A DNA stretch of 64,000 nucleotides from Sphingomonas aquatilis (GTDB lineage Bacteria; Pseudomonadota; Alphaproteobacteria; Sphingomonadales; Sphingomonadaceae): assembly GCF_014196115.1 (NCBI RefSeq), contig NZ_JACIDB010000002.1:62001-126000 (forward strand). Reading direction: 5' to 3'. The position numbers were made by a program, and so were the translations under genes. The notes beneath the pieces are model-generated. The model did not search any database. It had not been told where the DNA came from and saw nothing but the letters and a program-made list of their open reading frames with translations. Positions 50,256 to 57,417 of the stretch are shown piece by piece. The stretch's first letter is position 1; each line of letters begins with the position of its first letter.

Positions 50256-50555
50256 ATGGCCGATGTCGATGGCAGCTGGGATTGCACCGTAAAGTCGCCG
50301 CTGGGCGACCAGAACCTGACGCTGACCGTCCAGAGCGACGGCGGCAGCTTCACCGGCACTGCATCGGGCGCGATGGGCTCGAGCGACGTGTCGGGCGAGG
50401 TATCGGGCAACACGATCCGCTGGAAGCAGCAGATGACCGTGCCGATGCCGATGACGCTCGACTGCGAAGCGACCGCCGAGGGCGACACGTTGACCGGCAC
50501 CGTCGGTGCAGGCGCGTTCGGCAGCTTCCCGCTGAACGGCAAGCGCACCGGCTGA
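50256..50555 (+). CDS. Small beta-rich hypothetical protein
   Basis: 99 residues: MADVDGSWDCTVKSPLGDQN, then 'LTLTVQSDGGSFTGTASG', 'SGEVSGNTIRWKQQMTVPMP', 'GDTLTGTVGAGAFGSFPLNG'. The alternating short strands with Gly turns suggest a small beta-barrel or lipocalin-like fold; I know no named function. No signal peptide. ATG 50256 is chosen because AAGGAGAG is placed properly before it; ATG 50250 is too close. It is probably co-transcribed with the M16 peptidase. Confidence 0.75.
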   Translation: MADVDGSWDCTVKSPLGDQNLTLTVQSDGGSFTGTASGAMGSSDVSGEVSGNTIRWKQQMTVPMPMTLDCEATAEGDTLTGTVGAGAFGSFPLNGKRTG

Positions 50556-50582
50556 TCGTTCGGTTTGTCAGGGTAACGGGCG

Positions 50583-50608
50583 GCCCGTCTTCCGAAAGGG
50601 AGGCGGGT
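50583..50608 (+). terminator. Possible terminator after the M16/small-protein operon
   Basis: GCCCGTCTTCC-GAAA-GGGAGGCGGGT, an 11-bp stem with three G-T pairs. The following T-run (CGTTGCGGTTTT) is poor. Confidence 0.45.
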
Positions 50609-50629
50609 CGTTGCGGTTTTGGCTGGCAG

Positions 50630-50663
50630 AAATGACAAACCCCAGCCGGCGAACCGACTGGGG
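50630..50663 (-). terminator. Terminator-like hairpin closing the candidate sRNA
   Basis: Minus strand CCCCAGTCGG-TTCG-CCGGCTGGGG (one G-T pair) followed by TTTGTCATTT; a very stable UUCG-type loop. Confidence 0.65.
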
Positions 50664-50755
50664 TCTATCGAGCCTTTAGCTTGCATCGCCAAGGACCCTG
50701 CCGGATCGCTCCGGACTTAAGCCTGATGCCCGGCAAGCCGGGCAGCGCAGGAACA
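50633..50755 (-). ncRNA. Candidate structured small RNA
   Basis: On the minus strand a promoter-like TTGTGA (50785-50790) - 18 bases - TATATA (50761-50766) is followed by about 120 bases with three hairpins: TGCCCGGC/GCCGGGCA (about 50727-50744), CCGGA-GCGA-TCCGG (about 50701-50714), and the UUCG terminator. No reading frame of note runs through it. It is not SRP RNA (no GGAAGGAAGC motif) and does not fold as one long rod like 6S RNA. The call rests on promoter, structure and terminator only. Confidence 0.45.
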
Positions 50756-50858
50756 CCGGCTATATAGGGCCGTGTGACTTTGCATCACAACGGGTCGTCT
50801 TACTTACGACTACGATTTGGGCTGTCGAGTTGGCAGACTTCTGTTTAAGCAGCCCGAA

Positions 50859-51272
50859 ATGCCGACCAAGCTATCGCGTCTCCAAGCCGGAACACTGGGT
50901 GAACTGCTTGCCGTCGCCAAGCTCAATACGCTTGGCTATGCCGCATACATAAGTCCGGAAGGTGCGCCTGGGCATGACATCATCGTCGTGGTGGCGGGTC
51001 AGGCAAGATCGATTGAGGTCAAAACGCGGCAGTTTCTTAAGCGTCCATCCGAAATCACGCGGTGGCCGGTAGACATGTCGACCAAGGGTGAGGCTGACTT
51101 CTTTATTTTTGTCGAGTTGGACCTACGAACACTATCGCCGATCTTCTACCTGCTTACAAAGAATCAGGCTCTGGCAACATGGCGGGACTATGCAGGGGGA
51201 GGCAATTGCTATCCGCCGCATGTTCGACAGATCGTTCCAGCCAATGACTTTTCCGCATTGGCTGCTGCCTGA
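50859..51272 (+). CDS. Orphan PD-(D/E)XK nuclease-fold protein
   Basis: 137 residues from ATG 50859 (a TTG at 50817 would add 14 residues). The order 'AGTLGELLAVAKLNTLGYAA' (Glu15), 'APGHDIIVVVAG' (Asp40), 'SIEVKTRQ' (E53-x-K55) is the PD-(D/E)XK active-site layout of Holliday-junction resolvase-like and restriction-like nucleases. 'ADFFIFVELDLRTLSPIFYL' forms the later strands. Such short single-domain members are poorly characterised. Its codon use is more AT-rich than its neighbours, and no methylase or partner adjoins it, so recent gain is likely. It ends two bases before the convergent purK end. Confidence 0.75.
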   Translation: MPTKLSRLQAGTLGELLAVAKLNTLGYAAYISPEGAPGHDIIVVVAGQARSIEVKTRQFLKRPSEITRWPVDMSTKGEADFFIFVELDLRTLSPIFYLLTKNQALATWRDYAGGGNCYPPHVRQIVPANDFSALAAA

Positions 51273-51274
51273 CG

Positions 51275-52330
51275 TTACCGCGTCACCCGCGTCACATGAC
51301 CCATCTTGCGGCCCAGTCGGGCCGAGCCTTTGCCGTAGAGGTGGAGGTGGGCGCCGGCTTCCGTCAGGGCGGGTTGCCACGCATCGTCGCCGATCAGGTT
51401 TTCGAGGCTGACCTCGCGCCCCGTCAGTGTCGTGGCGCCGAGGGGGAGGCCGCAGATCGCGCGGATATGGTTTTCGAATTGCGAGGTGTCGGCGCCCTCG
51501 ATCGTCCAATGGCCCGAATTGTGGACGCGGGGGGCCATTTCGTTGAACACCGGGCCGTCGCTACCCACGAAGAATTCGCATGCGAGGACGCCGACATAGC
51601 CCAGTTCGTCGGCGATGCGGCAGGCAAGCGCGGTGGCTTCCTCGGCCTGCGCGACGATCTCGGCCGGTGCGGGGACGGTGGAGGTGCGCAGGATCGCGTC
51701 GCGATGGACGTTGTGCGGCGGATCGTAGCGGACGCTGGCGCCGTCCTGACCGCGGGCGATCAGGATCGAAAATTCGTGGGTGAAGGCGATGAAGCCTTCG
51801 AGCACCGCGGGGCCGCCGATCGTCGCCCAGGCTTCGGCCGCATCGGCGGCGTCGCGGATCACCGCCTGGCCCTTGCCGTCATAGCCGAAGCGCGTCGTCT
51901 TGAGGATCGCGGGATAGCCGATGCGGTCGAGCGCCGCCATCAGGTCGGCTTCGCTGTTCACCGGTGCCCAGGGGGCGGGGCGGCCGCCGACGGTCTCTAC
52001 GAAGCGCTTTTCGGCGATGCGATCCTGCGCGACGCGCAGCGCGGCGGGGTTGGGGTGGACGGGGACGCGCTGGCTGAGCCATTCGACGGGCGTGACGTCG
52101 ATATTCTCGAACTCGTAGGTGACGACGTCGCAGGCGGCGGCGAAGTCGGCGAGGACGATGCGATTGTGGTAATCGGCGCGCGTCAGGCTGGAGGCGGTCT
52201 GCGCAGCGACGCTTTCGCGGTCGGGGGCGAGGACGTGGGTGCGATAGCCCAGTTGCGCTGCGGCGACGGCAAGCATGCGACCGAGCTGTCCACCGCCGAG
52301 GATGCCGATCGTCGAACCGGGGGGCAGCAT
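51275..52330 (-). CDS. purK: N5-carboxyaminoimidazole ribonucleotide synthase
   Basis: An ATP-grasp enzyme adding bicarbonate to AIR in purine synthesis. 351 residues from ATG 52330: 'IGILGGGQLGRMLAVAAAQL', 'CDVVTYEFENIDVTPVEWLS', 'YPAILKTTRFGYDGKGQAVI', 'EFFVGSDGPVFNEMAPRVHN' and 'SGHWTIEGADTSQFENHIRA', the family signature. The frame open to 52474 is not used, because it would overlap purE. Start and purE stop share one base. Confidence 0.97.
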   Translation of the reverse strand: MLPPGSTIGILGGGQLGRMLAVAAAQLGYRTHVLAPDRESVAAQTASSLTRADYHNRIVLADFAAACDVVTYEFENIDVTPVEWLSQRVPVHPNPAALRVAQDRIAEKRFVETVGGRPAPWAPVNSEADLMAALDRIGYPAILKTTRFGYDGKGQAVIRDAADAAEAWATIGGPAVLEGFIAFTHEFSILIARGQDGASVRYDPPHNVHRDAILRTSTVPAPAEIVAQAEEATALACRIADELGYVGVLACEFFVGSDGPVFNEMAPRVHNSGHWTIEGADTSQFENHIRAICGLPLGATTLTGREVSLENLIGDDAWQPALTEAGAHLHLYGKGSARLGRKMGHVTRVTR

Positions 52331-52812
52331 CAGGCGGGCTCGTCCGCGACGGCGTCGGTCTGGCGCTGGCGCCAGGCCTGCAACCGCTGCGACAGCGCGG
52401 GGTCGTTGATGCCAAGGATCGCGGCGGCGAGCAGGCCGGCGTTGGTCGCCCCCGCTTTGCCGATCGCGAGGCAACCGACGGGGATGCCGGCGGGCATCTG
52501 TACGATCGAGAGCAGGCTGTCCTGGCCCGAGAGGGCCTTGCTCTGGACGGGGACGCCGAGGACGGGAAGGTGCGTCATCGCCGCGGCCATGCCGGGCAGG
52601 TGCGCCGCGCCGCCCGCACCGGCGATCACGACCTTGAGGCCGCGATCCGCCGCCGACTTGGCGTAATCGTACAGGCGGTCGGGGGTGCGGTGCGCGGAGA
52701 CGACCTTCGTCTCATGCGGCACGCCTAGCTCGGCGAGCACGTCGGCGGCGCCGCGCATCGTGTCCCAGTCGGACGTCGAACCCATGATGATGCCGACCAG
52801 CGGAGTGTCCAT
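52330..52812 (-). CDS. purE: N5-carboxyaminoimidazole ribonucleotide mutase
   Basis: 160 residues: '[20 protein letters not shown]', '[18 protein letters not shown]', '[20 protein letters not shown]', '[20 protein letters not shown]', '[20 protein letters not shown]'. It has the class I PurE motifs, including the SDW and AHRTP substrate loops. It is the first gene of purE-purK and works with PurK to give CAIR. The 540 bases before it hold two repeats and presumably the promoter. Confidence 0.97.
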   Translation of the reverse strand: MDTPLVGIIMGSTSDWDTMRGAADVLAELGVPHETKVVSAHRTPDRLYDYAKSAADRGLKVVIAGAGGAAHLPGMAAAMTHLPVLGVPVQSKALSGQDSLLSIVQMPAGIPVGCLAIGKAGATNAGLLAAAILGINDPALSQRLQAWRQRQTDAVADEPA

Positions 52813-53081
52813 GGCCGTCGTCTATCGGGGGCGGGCGGCAAGGGCAACGCCCTGGCGTGCGCTTCCGTAGGGGAAAGGTGGCGGCATGAACACCTGAAGG
52901 GAAACGTTCGTGGGGTATCGTTTCCGCTTTGGTGGTGATCGGGCATGGGGCTGGGTTGTGGCGGATGATGGGGGTGTAGGACAGGGGGGCGGGATTTGGG
53001 TTTTGGTGCAGGGGGTTGGAGGGAGGTGGGTCCAACATGCATGTCGCCGGGTGTGTTGTTGGCACCTCCGATCCCCACGAC

Positions 53082-53177
53082 CGTCATTCCCGCGGAGGCG
53101 GGAATCCAGAACCTCTGACGTTTCGGCTGGAGGCGCGACGGTAGCGCGTCTGGATTCCCGCCTTCGCGGGAATGACG
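53082..53177. repeat. Palindromic repeat family B, copy 2
   Basis: CGTCATTCCCGCGGAGGCGG and complement with core 'CTCTGACGTTTCGGCTGGAG', the reverse of the core at 33693-33788. Confidence 0.9.
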
Positions 53178-53207
53178 AAGAGGGGGAGGCGGGCGTTCTT
53201 TCCCTCC

Positions 53208-53310
53208 CGTCATCCCGGCGGAGGCCGGGATCCATGGATGGGGTGCCGTTGCTGGTGCGGGCGCCACCGGCGTTGCGTGTCCATGGATCCCGGCGTGCGC
53301 CGGGATGACG
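53208..53310. repeat. Palindromic repeat family C, copy 1
   Basis: CGTCATCCCGGCGGAGGCCG at one end, CGGCGTGCGCCGGGATGACG at the other, with CCATGGAT boxes inside both arms. The second copy is at 57159-57261. Confidence 0.9.
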
Positions 53311-53356
53311 AAGGGAGGAACTTGCCCCGCGCCGGGATCACGAAAGAGGGGGGCGC

Positions 53357-54043
53357 TTAGCGCTCGTTGAGGTAGTAGCGGTCCGTGGCGTTCAAATCCG
53401 CGTCGAGGTCGTAGACGATCGGCTGGCCGGTGGGGATTTCGAGGCTGGTGATGTCGTCGTCGGAGATGCCTGACAGGTGCTTCACCAGCGCGCGCAAGCT
53501 ATTGCCGTGGGCGGAGATCAGGACGCGCTGGCCGTCCTTCAGCGCGGGGGCGATGCGCTGTTCCCAATAGGGGAGGACGCGGGCGATCGTGTCCTTCAGG
53601 CTTTCGGTCTGGGGAATGGCGATGCCGGCGTAGCGGCGGTCCTGGCTGAGGTCATAGGCGCTGCCGGCTTCGAGCGGGGGCGGGGGGATGTCGAAGCTGC
53701 GACGCCAGATGTGAACCTGTTCGTCGCCGTGCTTCGCCGCCGTCTCCGCCTTGTCGAGACCGGTGAGGCCGCCATAATGGCGTTCGTTGAGGCGCCAGTC
53801 CTTTTCGACCGGCAGCCACAGCCGGCCCATCGCCTCCAGCGCGAGGTTGAGCGTCTTGATCGCCCGTGTCTGCAGCGACGTGAAGGTCATGTCGAAATCG
53901 AGGCCCTTGGCCGCCATCAGCTCGCCCGCGGCGCGCGCTTCGGCCGCGCCCTTGTCGGTGACATCGACGTCCCACCAGCCGGTGAAGCGGTTTTCGAGGT
54001 TCCAGGCGGACTGGCCGTGGCGGATCAGGACTAGGCGAGGCAT
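53357..54043 (-). CDS. gpmA: 2,3-bisphosphoglycerate-dependent phosphoglycerate mutase
   Basis: The glycolytic interconversion of 3- and 2-phosphoglycerate. 228 residues from ATG 54043: '[20 protein letters not shown]' with the phospho-acceptor His, '[20 protein letters not shown]', '[20 protein letters not shown]' with the second His, and '[13 protein letters not shown]'. All histidine-phosphatase motifs are in place. The open frame to 54253 runs through the large palindrome and is not used. Confidence 0.96.
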   Translation of the reverse strand: MPRLVLIRHGQSAWNLENRFTGWWDVDVTDKGAAEARAAGELMAAKGLDFDMTFTSLQTRAIKTLNLALEAMGRLWLPVEKDWRLNERHYGGLTGLDKAETAAKHGDEQVHIWRRSFDIPPPPLEAGSAYDLSQDRRYAGIAIPQTESLKDTIARVLPYWEQRIAPALKDGQRVLISAHGNSLRALVKHLSGISDDDITSLEIPTGQPIVYDLDADLNATDRYYLNER

Positions 54044-54151
54044 GCGGGCTCCCGTGGGTCGAGGGGTCTGTGGTTCGGGGCGGGGATAGTGCGTGGGGGG
54101 GCGTGTGTCGATTGATCCGCTTTTCGGGGCGCTGGGGAGCGTGGGTTTTGT

Positions 54152-54362
54152 TTCACGCGAAGACGCTAAGACGCGAAGAGAAGAGGGGTGTTCACGCGGA
54201 GACGCGGAGACGCGGAGAAGGTACGCCCGGTCGCTCCGGTCGCGTTCCATCAACCCCGGGCTGATGAAGGGCCGTGCCTGCGGCTAGGCGCGCGTCCCTC
54301 CGCGTCTCCGCGTCTCCGCGTGATCCTGCCTTCTTCTTCGCGTCTTAGCGTCTTCGCGTGAA
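54152..54362. repeat. Nested long inverted repeat, family G
   Basis: Outer arms TTCACGCGAAGACGCTAAGA... (54152-54182) and its complement (54331-54362). Inner arms CACGCGGAGACGCGGAGACG... (54193-54217) and its complement (54298-54322), built from GAGACGCG units. The central 80 bases are unique. A degraded relative is at about 17910-17965. Confidence 0.9.
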
Positions 54363-54385
54363 TCTCCTTATCGAGACCCCAGACG

Positions 54386-55495
54386 TCAGATCGTGTCGAT
54401 CATGTCCGTCAACACTTCGAGGCACGAGACGGCAAGCGCCTTCGACCGTTCGCCCGACCAGCCGTATTCGGAGTCGGGATTGGGATCGTGGTCCTTGAAC
54501 GGCATTTCCAGCGTCACCGACACCGCGCCGAAGCGCTGCGCCAATTGGTTGGTCGACATCGACAGATTGGCATTGCCGGCGCTCGATTTCTCATAGCCCT
54601 TTTCGACCTGGAAATCGGGGGTGTGCGCGGCGAGGCGGTGGCCGAAATCGTAGAATTTGGCCCCGTGTTCCTCGGTCCAGTTGGGGATGCCTTCGAAACC
54701 GGCGATGAAGTTCGCCGGAATCGCCTCGTCGCCATGGACATCGATCGCGAAGGCGACGCCGGTTTCGTCCATCGCATTGCGGACGCACAGCACTTCGGGG
54801 CTGCGTTCGGACGAGGGCGCGTGCCATTCGCGGTTGAGGTTCACGCCGGCGGCATTGGTGCGCAGATGGCCGCGGCGGGTGCCGTCGGGGTTCATGTTGG
54901 GGACGACGTGGACGGTCGCCTTGTCCAGCAGGGGCTTGGCGGCATCGCTGGTCAGCCAGTCGAGCGCGCCGTCCATCCACCATTCGGCCATCGATTCGCC
55001 CGGATGCTGGCGCGCATAGAGCCACACGGGCTTGGCGCCGTTGCCGATCTTGAAATAGTCGATCGCCTGTCCGTCGAGCGTGGTGCCCAATTGGCGGTGC
55101 TCGACGCCCGGCTTCGCCGCGGTGCGCGCGACGAGATCGTGGTGCATTTCCATCGTGTACGGCGCGAAATAGGCGAACCAGGCGAGCTGGCCCTCGACCG
55201 TATAGTCGAACGAGAGGACGCCGTTGTCGTAGTGGGTGTCGATCATCCGCCAATGGACGCGATCGGTGCTCGCGCGCGTCTTGTAGCCGGGCCAGCCGAA
55301 CGGATAGGCCGATTCGCCGGCGTTGAGGATGCGGAAGGTGAGCCGACGGCCGTGCGCGCCCGCGACGCGGAACGAGAACCATTGGAAGAAGTCCGACTGG
55401 TGATCCTTCACAATCTCCAGGTCGATGCGGTCGCCGTCGATCGAAACGAGGCGGATGTTGCCGCCGTCGAAGCCGGCGTCGATGGTGATGGTCAT
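54386..55495 (-). CDS. M14-family metallocarboxypeptidase (cytosolic carboxypeptidase type)
   Basis: 369 residues without a signal peptide. The N-terminal beta domain (1-120, 'FQWFSFRVAGAHGRRLTFRI', 'WFAYFAPYTMEMHHDLV') is the one that precedes the catalytic domain in cytosolic carboxypeptidases (CCP/AGBL). Zinc ligands: 'ARQHPGESMAEWWMDG' (HxxE) and 'AIDVHGDEAIP' (His); 'VHVVPNMNPDGTRRGHLRTN' and 'GVNLNREWHAP' form the substrate pocket; the catalytic Glu is probably in 'AVSVTLEMPFKD'. Bacterial relatives are known; the substrate is unclear. ATG 55495 gives MTITIDAGFDGG. Confidence 0.93.
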   Translation of the reverse strand: MTITIDAGFDGGNIRLVSIDGDRIDLEIVKDHQSDFFQWFSFRVAGAHGRRLTFRILNAGESAYPFGWPGYKTRASTDRVHWRMIDTHYDNGVLSFDYTVEGQLAWFAYFAPYTMEMHHDLVARTAAKPGVEHRQLGTTLDGQAIDYFKIGNGAKPVWLYARQHPGESMAEWWMDGALDWLTSDAAKPLLDKATVHVVPNMNPDGTRRGHLRTNAAGVNLNREWHAPSSERSPEVLCVRNAMDETGVAFAIDVHGDEAIPANFIAGFEGIPNWTEEHGAKFYDFGHRLAAHTPDFQVEKGYEKSSAGNANLSMSTNQLAQRFGAVSVTLEMPFKDHDPNPDSEYGWSGERSKALAVSCLEVLTDMIDTI

Positions 55496-55534
55496 GGGCG
55501 GGGCCAATCGGTTTTGGGGGGAGGGATGGTGCTG

Positions 55535-55616
55535 CCTCACCCTTCCGGCGCTGCGCGCCTCCCTCCCTCTCCCGCCGGGAGAGGGAAGAGCCGCCGCCGG
55601 CGGCGAAGGGTGAGGG
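55535..55616. repeat. Palindromic repeat family F, copy 2
   Basis: CCTCACCCTTCCGGCGCTGC and ...GGCGGCGAAGGGTGAGG, with central CTCTCCCGCCGGGAGAG, matching the copy at 28014-28100. Confidence 0.88.
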
Positions 55617-55626
55617 CGTTAGCCGC

Positions 55627-56232
55627 TTACTTCACGCTGATCGTGCGGCCGGACTGGCCGGGGAAGCCGGTGAAGAGCGCGCGGGCGAGGCGGGCGGCCT
55701 GCTGGTCGGCGCGCTTGATGTCGCTGACGCCCTGCGCCTTGCCTTCCCAGATCGGCGACAGATCGGTGCGGCGCTTGATCGTGACGCTCAGCTCGGCGAC
55801 GAGCAGCTCGGTCGGGCGGCTCTTGCCGATCGGGAAGCTGAGGCCCCCGCCGAGGCCGACACCGCCACCGCTGCGCCCGCCGCTGAAGCCGCCCCCGCCC
55901 AGGCCGATGCTGACCGGCGACTGGCGCGGCGGGCCTTCGCGACTGGTGCGGGTGAAGCCGACGGTCGCGACATAATCGGGCATCGCGCCCTGCGGCGGCA
56001 CGGTATAGCCGGCCTTCAGCAGTTCGGTCTGCACCGCGGCGGCATAGGTCTTGAATTCCAGGCTGGCCGGCGCGCCGCCCGACAGCGGTTCGACCGCGAT
56101 CGTGCCGCGCGGGATCGGTTCGCCGAGATGGTAGCGGATCACGTCCGTCGGCGGCAGCGGACCTGCCGTGGTGGCGCAGCCGGCGAGCAGCGCGGCGGAG
56201 ATGCCAAGGGCCAGTAACGGGCGGAGTGTCAT
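55627..56232 (-). CDS. DUF4136 lipoprotein
   Basis: 201 residues from ATG 56232. Lipoprotein signal MTLRPLLALGISAALLAGC with lipobox LAGC (Cys19). DUF4136-like features: 'TIAVEPLSGGAPASLEFKTY', 'AVQTELLKAGYTVPPQGAMP', 'ELLVAELSVTIKRRTDLSPI', 'WEGKAQGVS'. A glycine-rich loop (about residues 120-145, 'GLGGGGFSGGRSGGGVG') is unusual within the domain. Function unknown; likely attached to the inner leaflet of the outer membrane. It is divergent from rpmJ. Confidence 0.85.
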   Translation of the reverse strand: MTLRPLLALGISAALLAGCATTAGPLPPTDVIRYHLGEPIPRGTIAVEPLSGGAPASLEFKTYAAAVQTELLKAGYTVPPQGAMPDYVATVGFTRTSREGPPRQSPVSIGLGGGGFSGGRSGGGVGLGGGLSFPIGKSRPTELLVAELSVTIKRRTDLSPIWEGKAQGVSDIKRADQQAARLARALFTGFPGQSGRTISVK

Positions 56233-56370
56233 GGAGGGGCAGCCTTTGCGATACGTTGCGCTTGGGAAACGCTCTAACGCCTGCGCCGTTGCTTGACTAT
56301 TGGGCCCTTGCTCTCTAGGCGCTCGCGCTTTCACCGACACCTTATAAACACGAAAAGAAGCGAATCGATC

Positions 56371-56496
56371 ATGAAGATCCGCAACAGCCTGAAGTCGCTC
56401 AAGGACCGTCATCGCGACAATCGCGTGATCCGTCGTCGCGGCCGCACCTACGTCATCAACAAGACCAACCGTCGCTTCAAGGCGCGTCAGGGCTAA
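56371..56496 (+). CDS. rpmJ: 50S ribosomal protein L36, zinc-free form
   Basis: 41 residues: [20 protein letters not shown], then '[20 protein letters not shown]' G. It is very basic and lacks the Cys/His zinc site of the C+ form, so it is the zinc-independent paralogue type common in alphaproteobacteria. It packs against 23S rRNA in the large subunit. The ATG at 56371 gives the exact family length. Confidence 0.96.
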   Translation: MKIRNSLKSLKDRHRDNRVIRRRGRTYVINKTNRRFKARQG

Positions 56497-56501
56497 GCCA
56501 C

Positions 56502-57143
56502 TTGGGCTTGGCTCCAGCCGATGTCGAGGCTGCCGTCACGCCGACGGCGGTCATCTTCGATATCGGCCGGGTCTTGTACGACTGGGATCCCCGGATCCTC
56601 TACCGGCGCCTGATCGACGACGATCGGGCGCTCGATGCGTTCCTGCGCGACGTCGTCACGCACGAATGGCATTTCCAGCATGACGCTGGGCGCGACTTCG
56701 CCGAGACCTCGGCGGAGCTTTCCGCGTTGTATCCGCAGCATGCCGATCTGATCGCCGCCTGGGGGCCGCGGTTTCTGGAGAGCATCGGCGATCCGATGCC
56801 GGGCATGCCCGCGCTGGTCGACGAACTGGAGGCGGCGGGCGTGCCGCTGTTCGGCATCACCAACTTCAGCCACGAATTCTGGCCGCCGTTCCGCGCGCGC
56901 GAATCGGCGATGTTCGATCGCTTCCGCGACATCGTGGTGTCGGGCGCGGAGAAGCTGGTGAAGCCGGATCCGGCGATCTACCGGCTGGCGCTGGCGCGGT
57001 TCGGGCTGGAGGCGGGCCGCACGGTGTTCATCGACGACAATGCCGCGAACGTCGCGGGGGCCCAGAGCGTCGGGCTGATCGCGCTGCATTTCGAGGGTGA
57101 GCCGAAGCTGCGGCGAGAACTGCAGGCGTTGGGGTTGCTGTAA
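56502..57143 (+). CDS. HAD-superfamily hydrolase (subfamily IA, YihX-like)
   Basis: About 213 residues. Motif I 'AVIFDIGRVLYDWDPR' has the nucleophile Asp, with Gly at the position of the usual second Asp, as in YihX-like sugar phosphatases. Motif II is 'LFGITNFS', motif III 'KLVKPDPAIYRLALARFGLE' and motif IV 'TVFIDDNAANVAGAQSVGL'. A helical cap lies between I and II. The substrate is unknown; a small phosphorylated sugar is likely. No ATG lies before motif I; TTG 56502 or TTG 56508 is used, five to eleven bases after rpmJ, so it is probably co-transcribed. Confidence 0.87.
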   Translation: MGLAPADVEAAVTPTAVIFDIGRVLYDWDPRILYRRLIDDDRALDAFLRDVVTHEWHFQHDAGRDFAETSAELSALYPQHADLIAAWGPRFLESIGDPMPGMPALVDELEAAGVPLFGITNFSHEFWPPFRARESAMFDRFRDIVVSGAEKLVKPDPAIYRLALARFGLEAGRTVFIDDNAANVAGAQSVGLIALHFEGEPKLRRELQALGLL

Positions 57144-57158
57144 GCCCAGCCGCTCGTT

Positions 57159-57261
57159 CGTCATCCCGGCGAAGGCCGGGATCCATGGTTTCGGTGGTGC
57201 TGATGGGGTGGACGCCATAAGCGTTGCGCGTCCATGGATCCCGGCGTGCGCCGGGATGACG
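57159..57261. repeat. Palindromic repeat family C, copy 2
   Basis: CGTCATCCCGGCGAAGGCCG to CGGCGTGCGCCGGGATGACG; the core differs from copy 1 but keeps the CCATGG boxes. Confidence 0.9.
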
Positions 57262-57292
57262 GAGGTTGAGTGGGGCGGCCCTCCCCTCGTTC

Positions 57293-57389
57293 CGTCATTC
57301 CCGCGGAGGCGGGAATCCATATTCTCTGACGGTTGCGTATCTTGCCGTGAGGGTAGCGTGTCTGGATTTCCGCCTTCGCGGGAATGACG
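57293..57389. repeat. Palindromic repeat family B, copy 3
   Basis: CGTCATTCCCGCGGAGGCGG and complement; one arm has a T for C change (GGATTTCCGCC) and the core is diverged. It lies 31 bases after family C copy 2. Confidence 0.88.
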
Positions 57390-57417
57390 GAGAAGGGGGG
57401 CGGGGGCGTCAGCTGCC

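Larger units (their letters stand above)
52813..53356. other. Gene-free stretch with two palindromic repeats
   Basis: No credible gene. Holds family B copy 2 (53082-53177) and family C copy 1 (53208-53310). The 52900-53080 part is a G/T-rich strand with no recognisable signal. Confidence 0.75.

Noticed and set aside
50633..50755. Identification of the minus-strand RNA as 6S or SRP RNA
   Set aside because: It has three separate hairpins and no long closing stem, and lacks the SRP GGAAGGAAGC loop, so only a generic sRNA call is justified.
50785..50806. CRP/FNR-type binding site
   Set aside because: The half sites TGTGA and TCACA (about 50773-50789) are seven bases apart instead of six, so it is mentioned only as an inverted repeat at the sRNA promoter.
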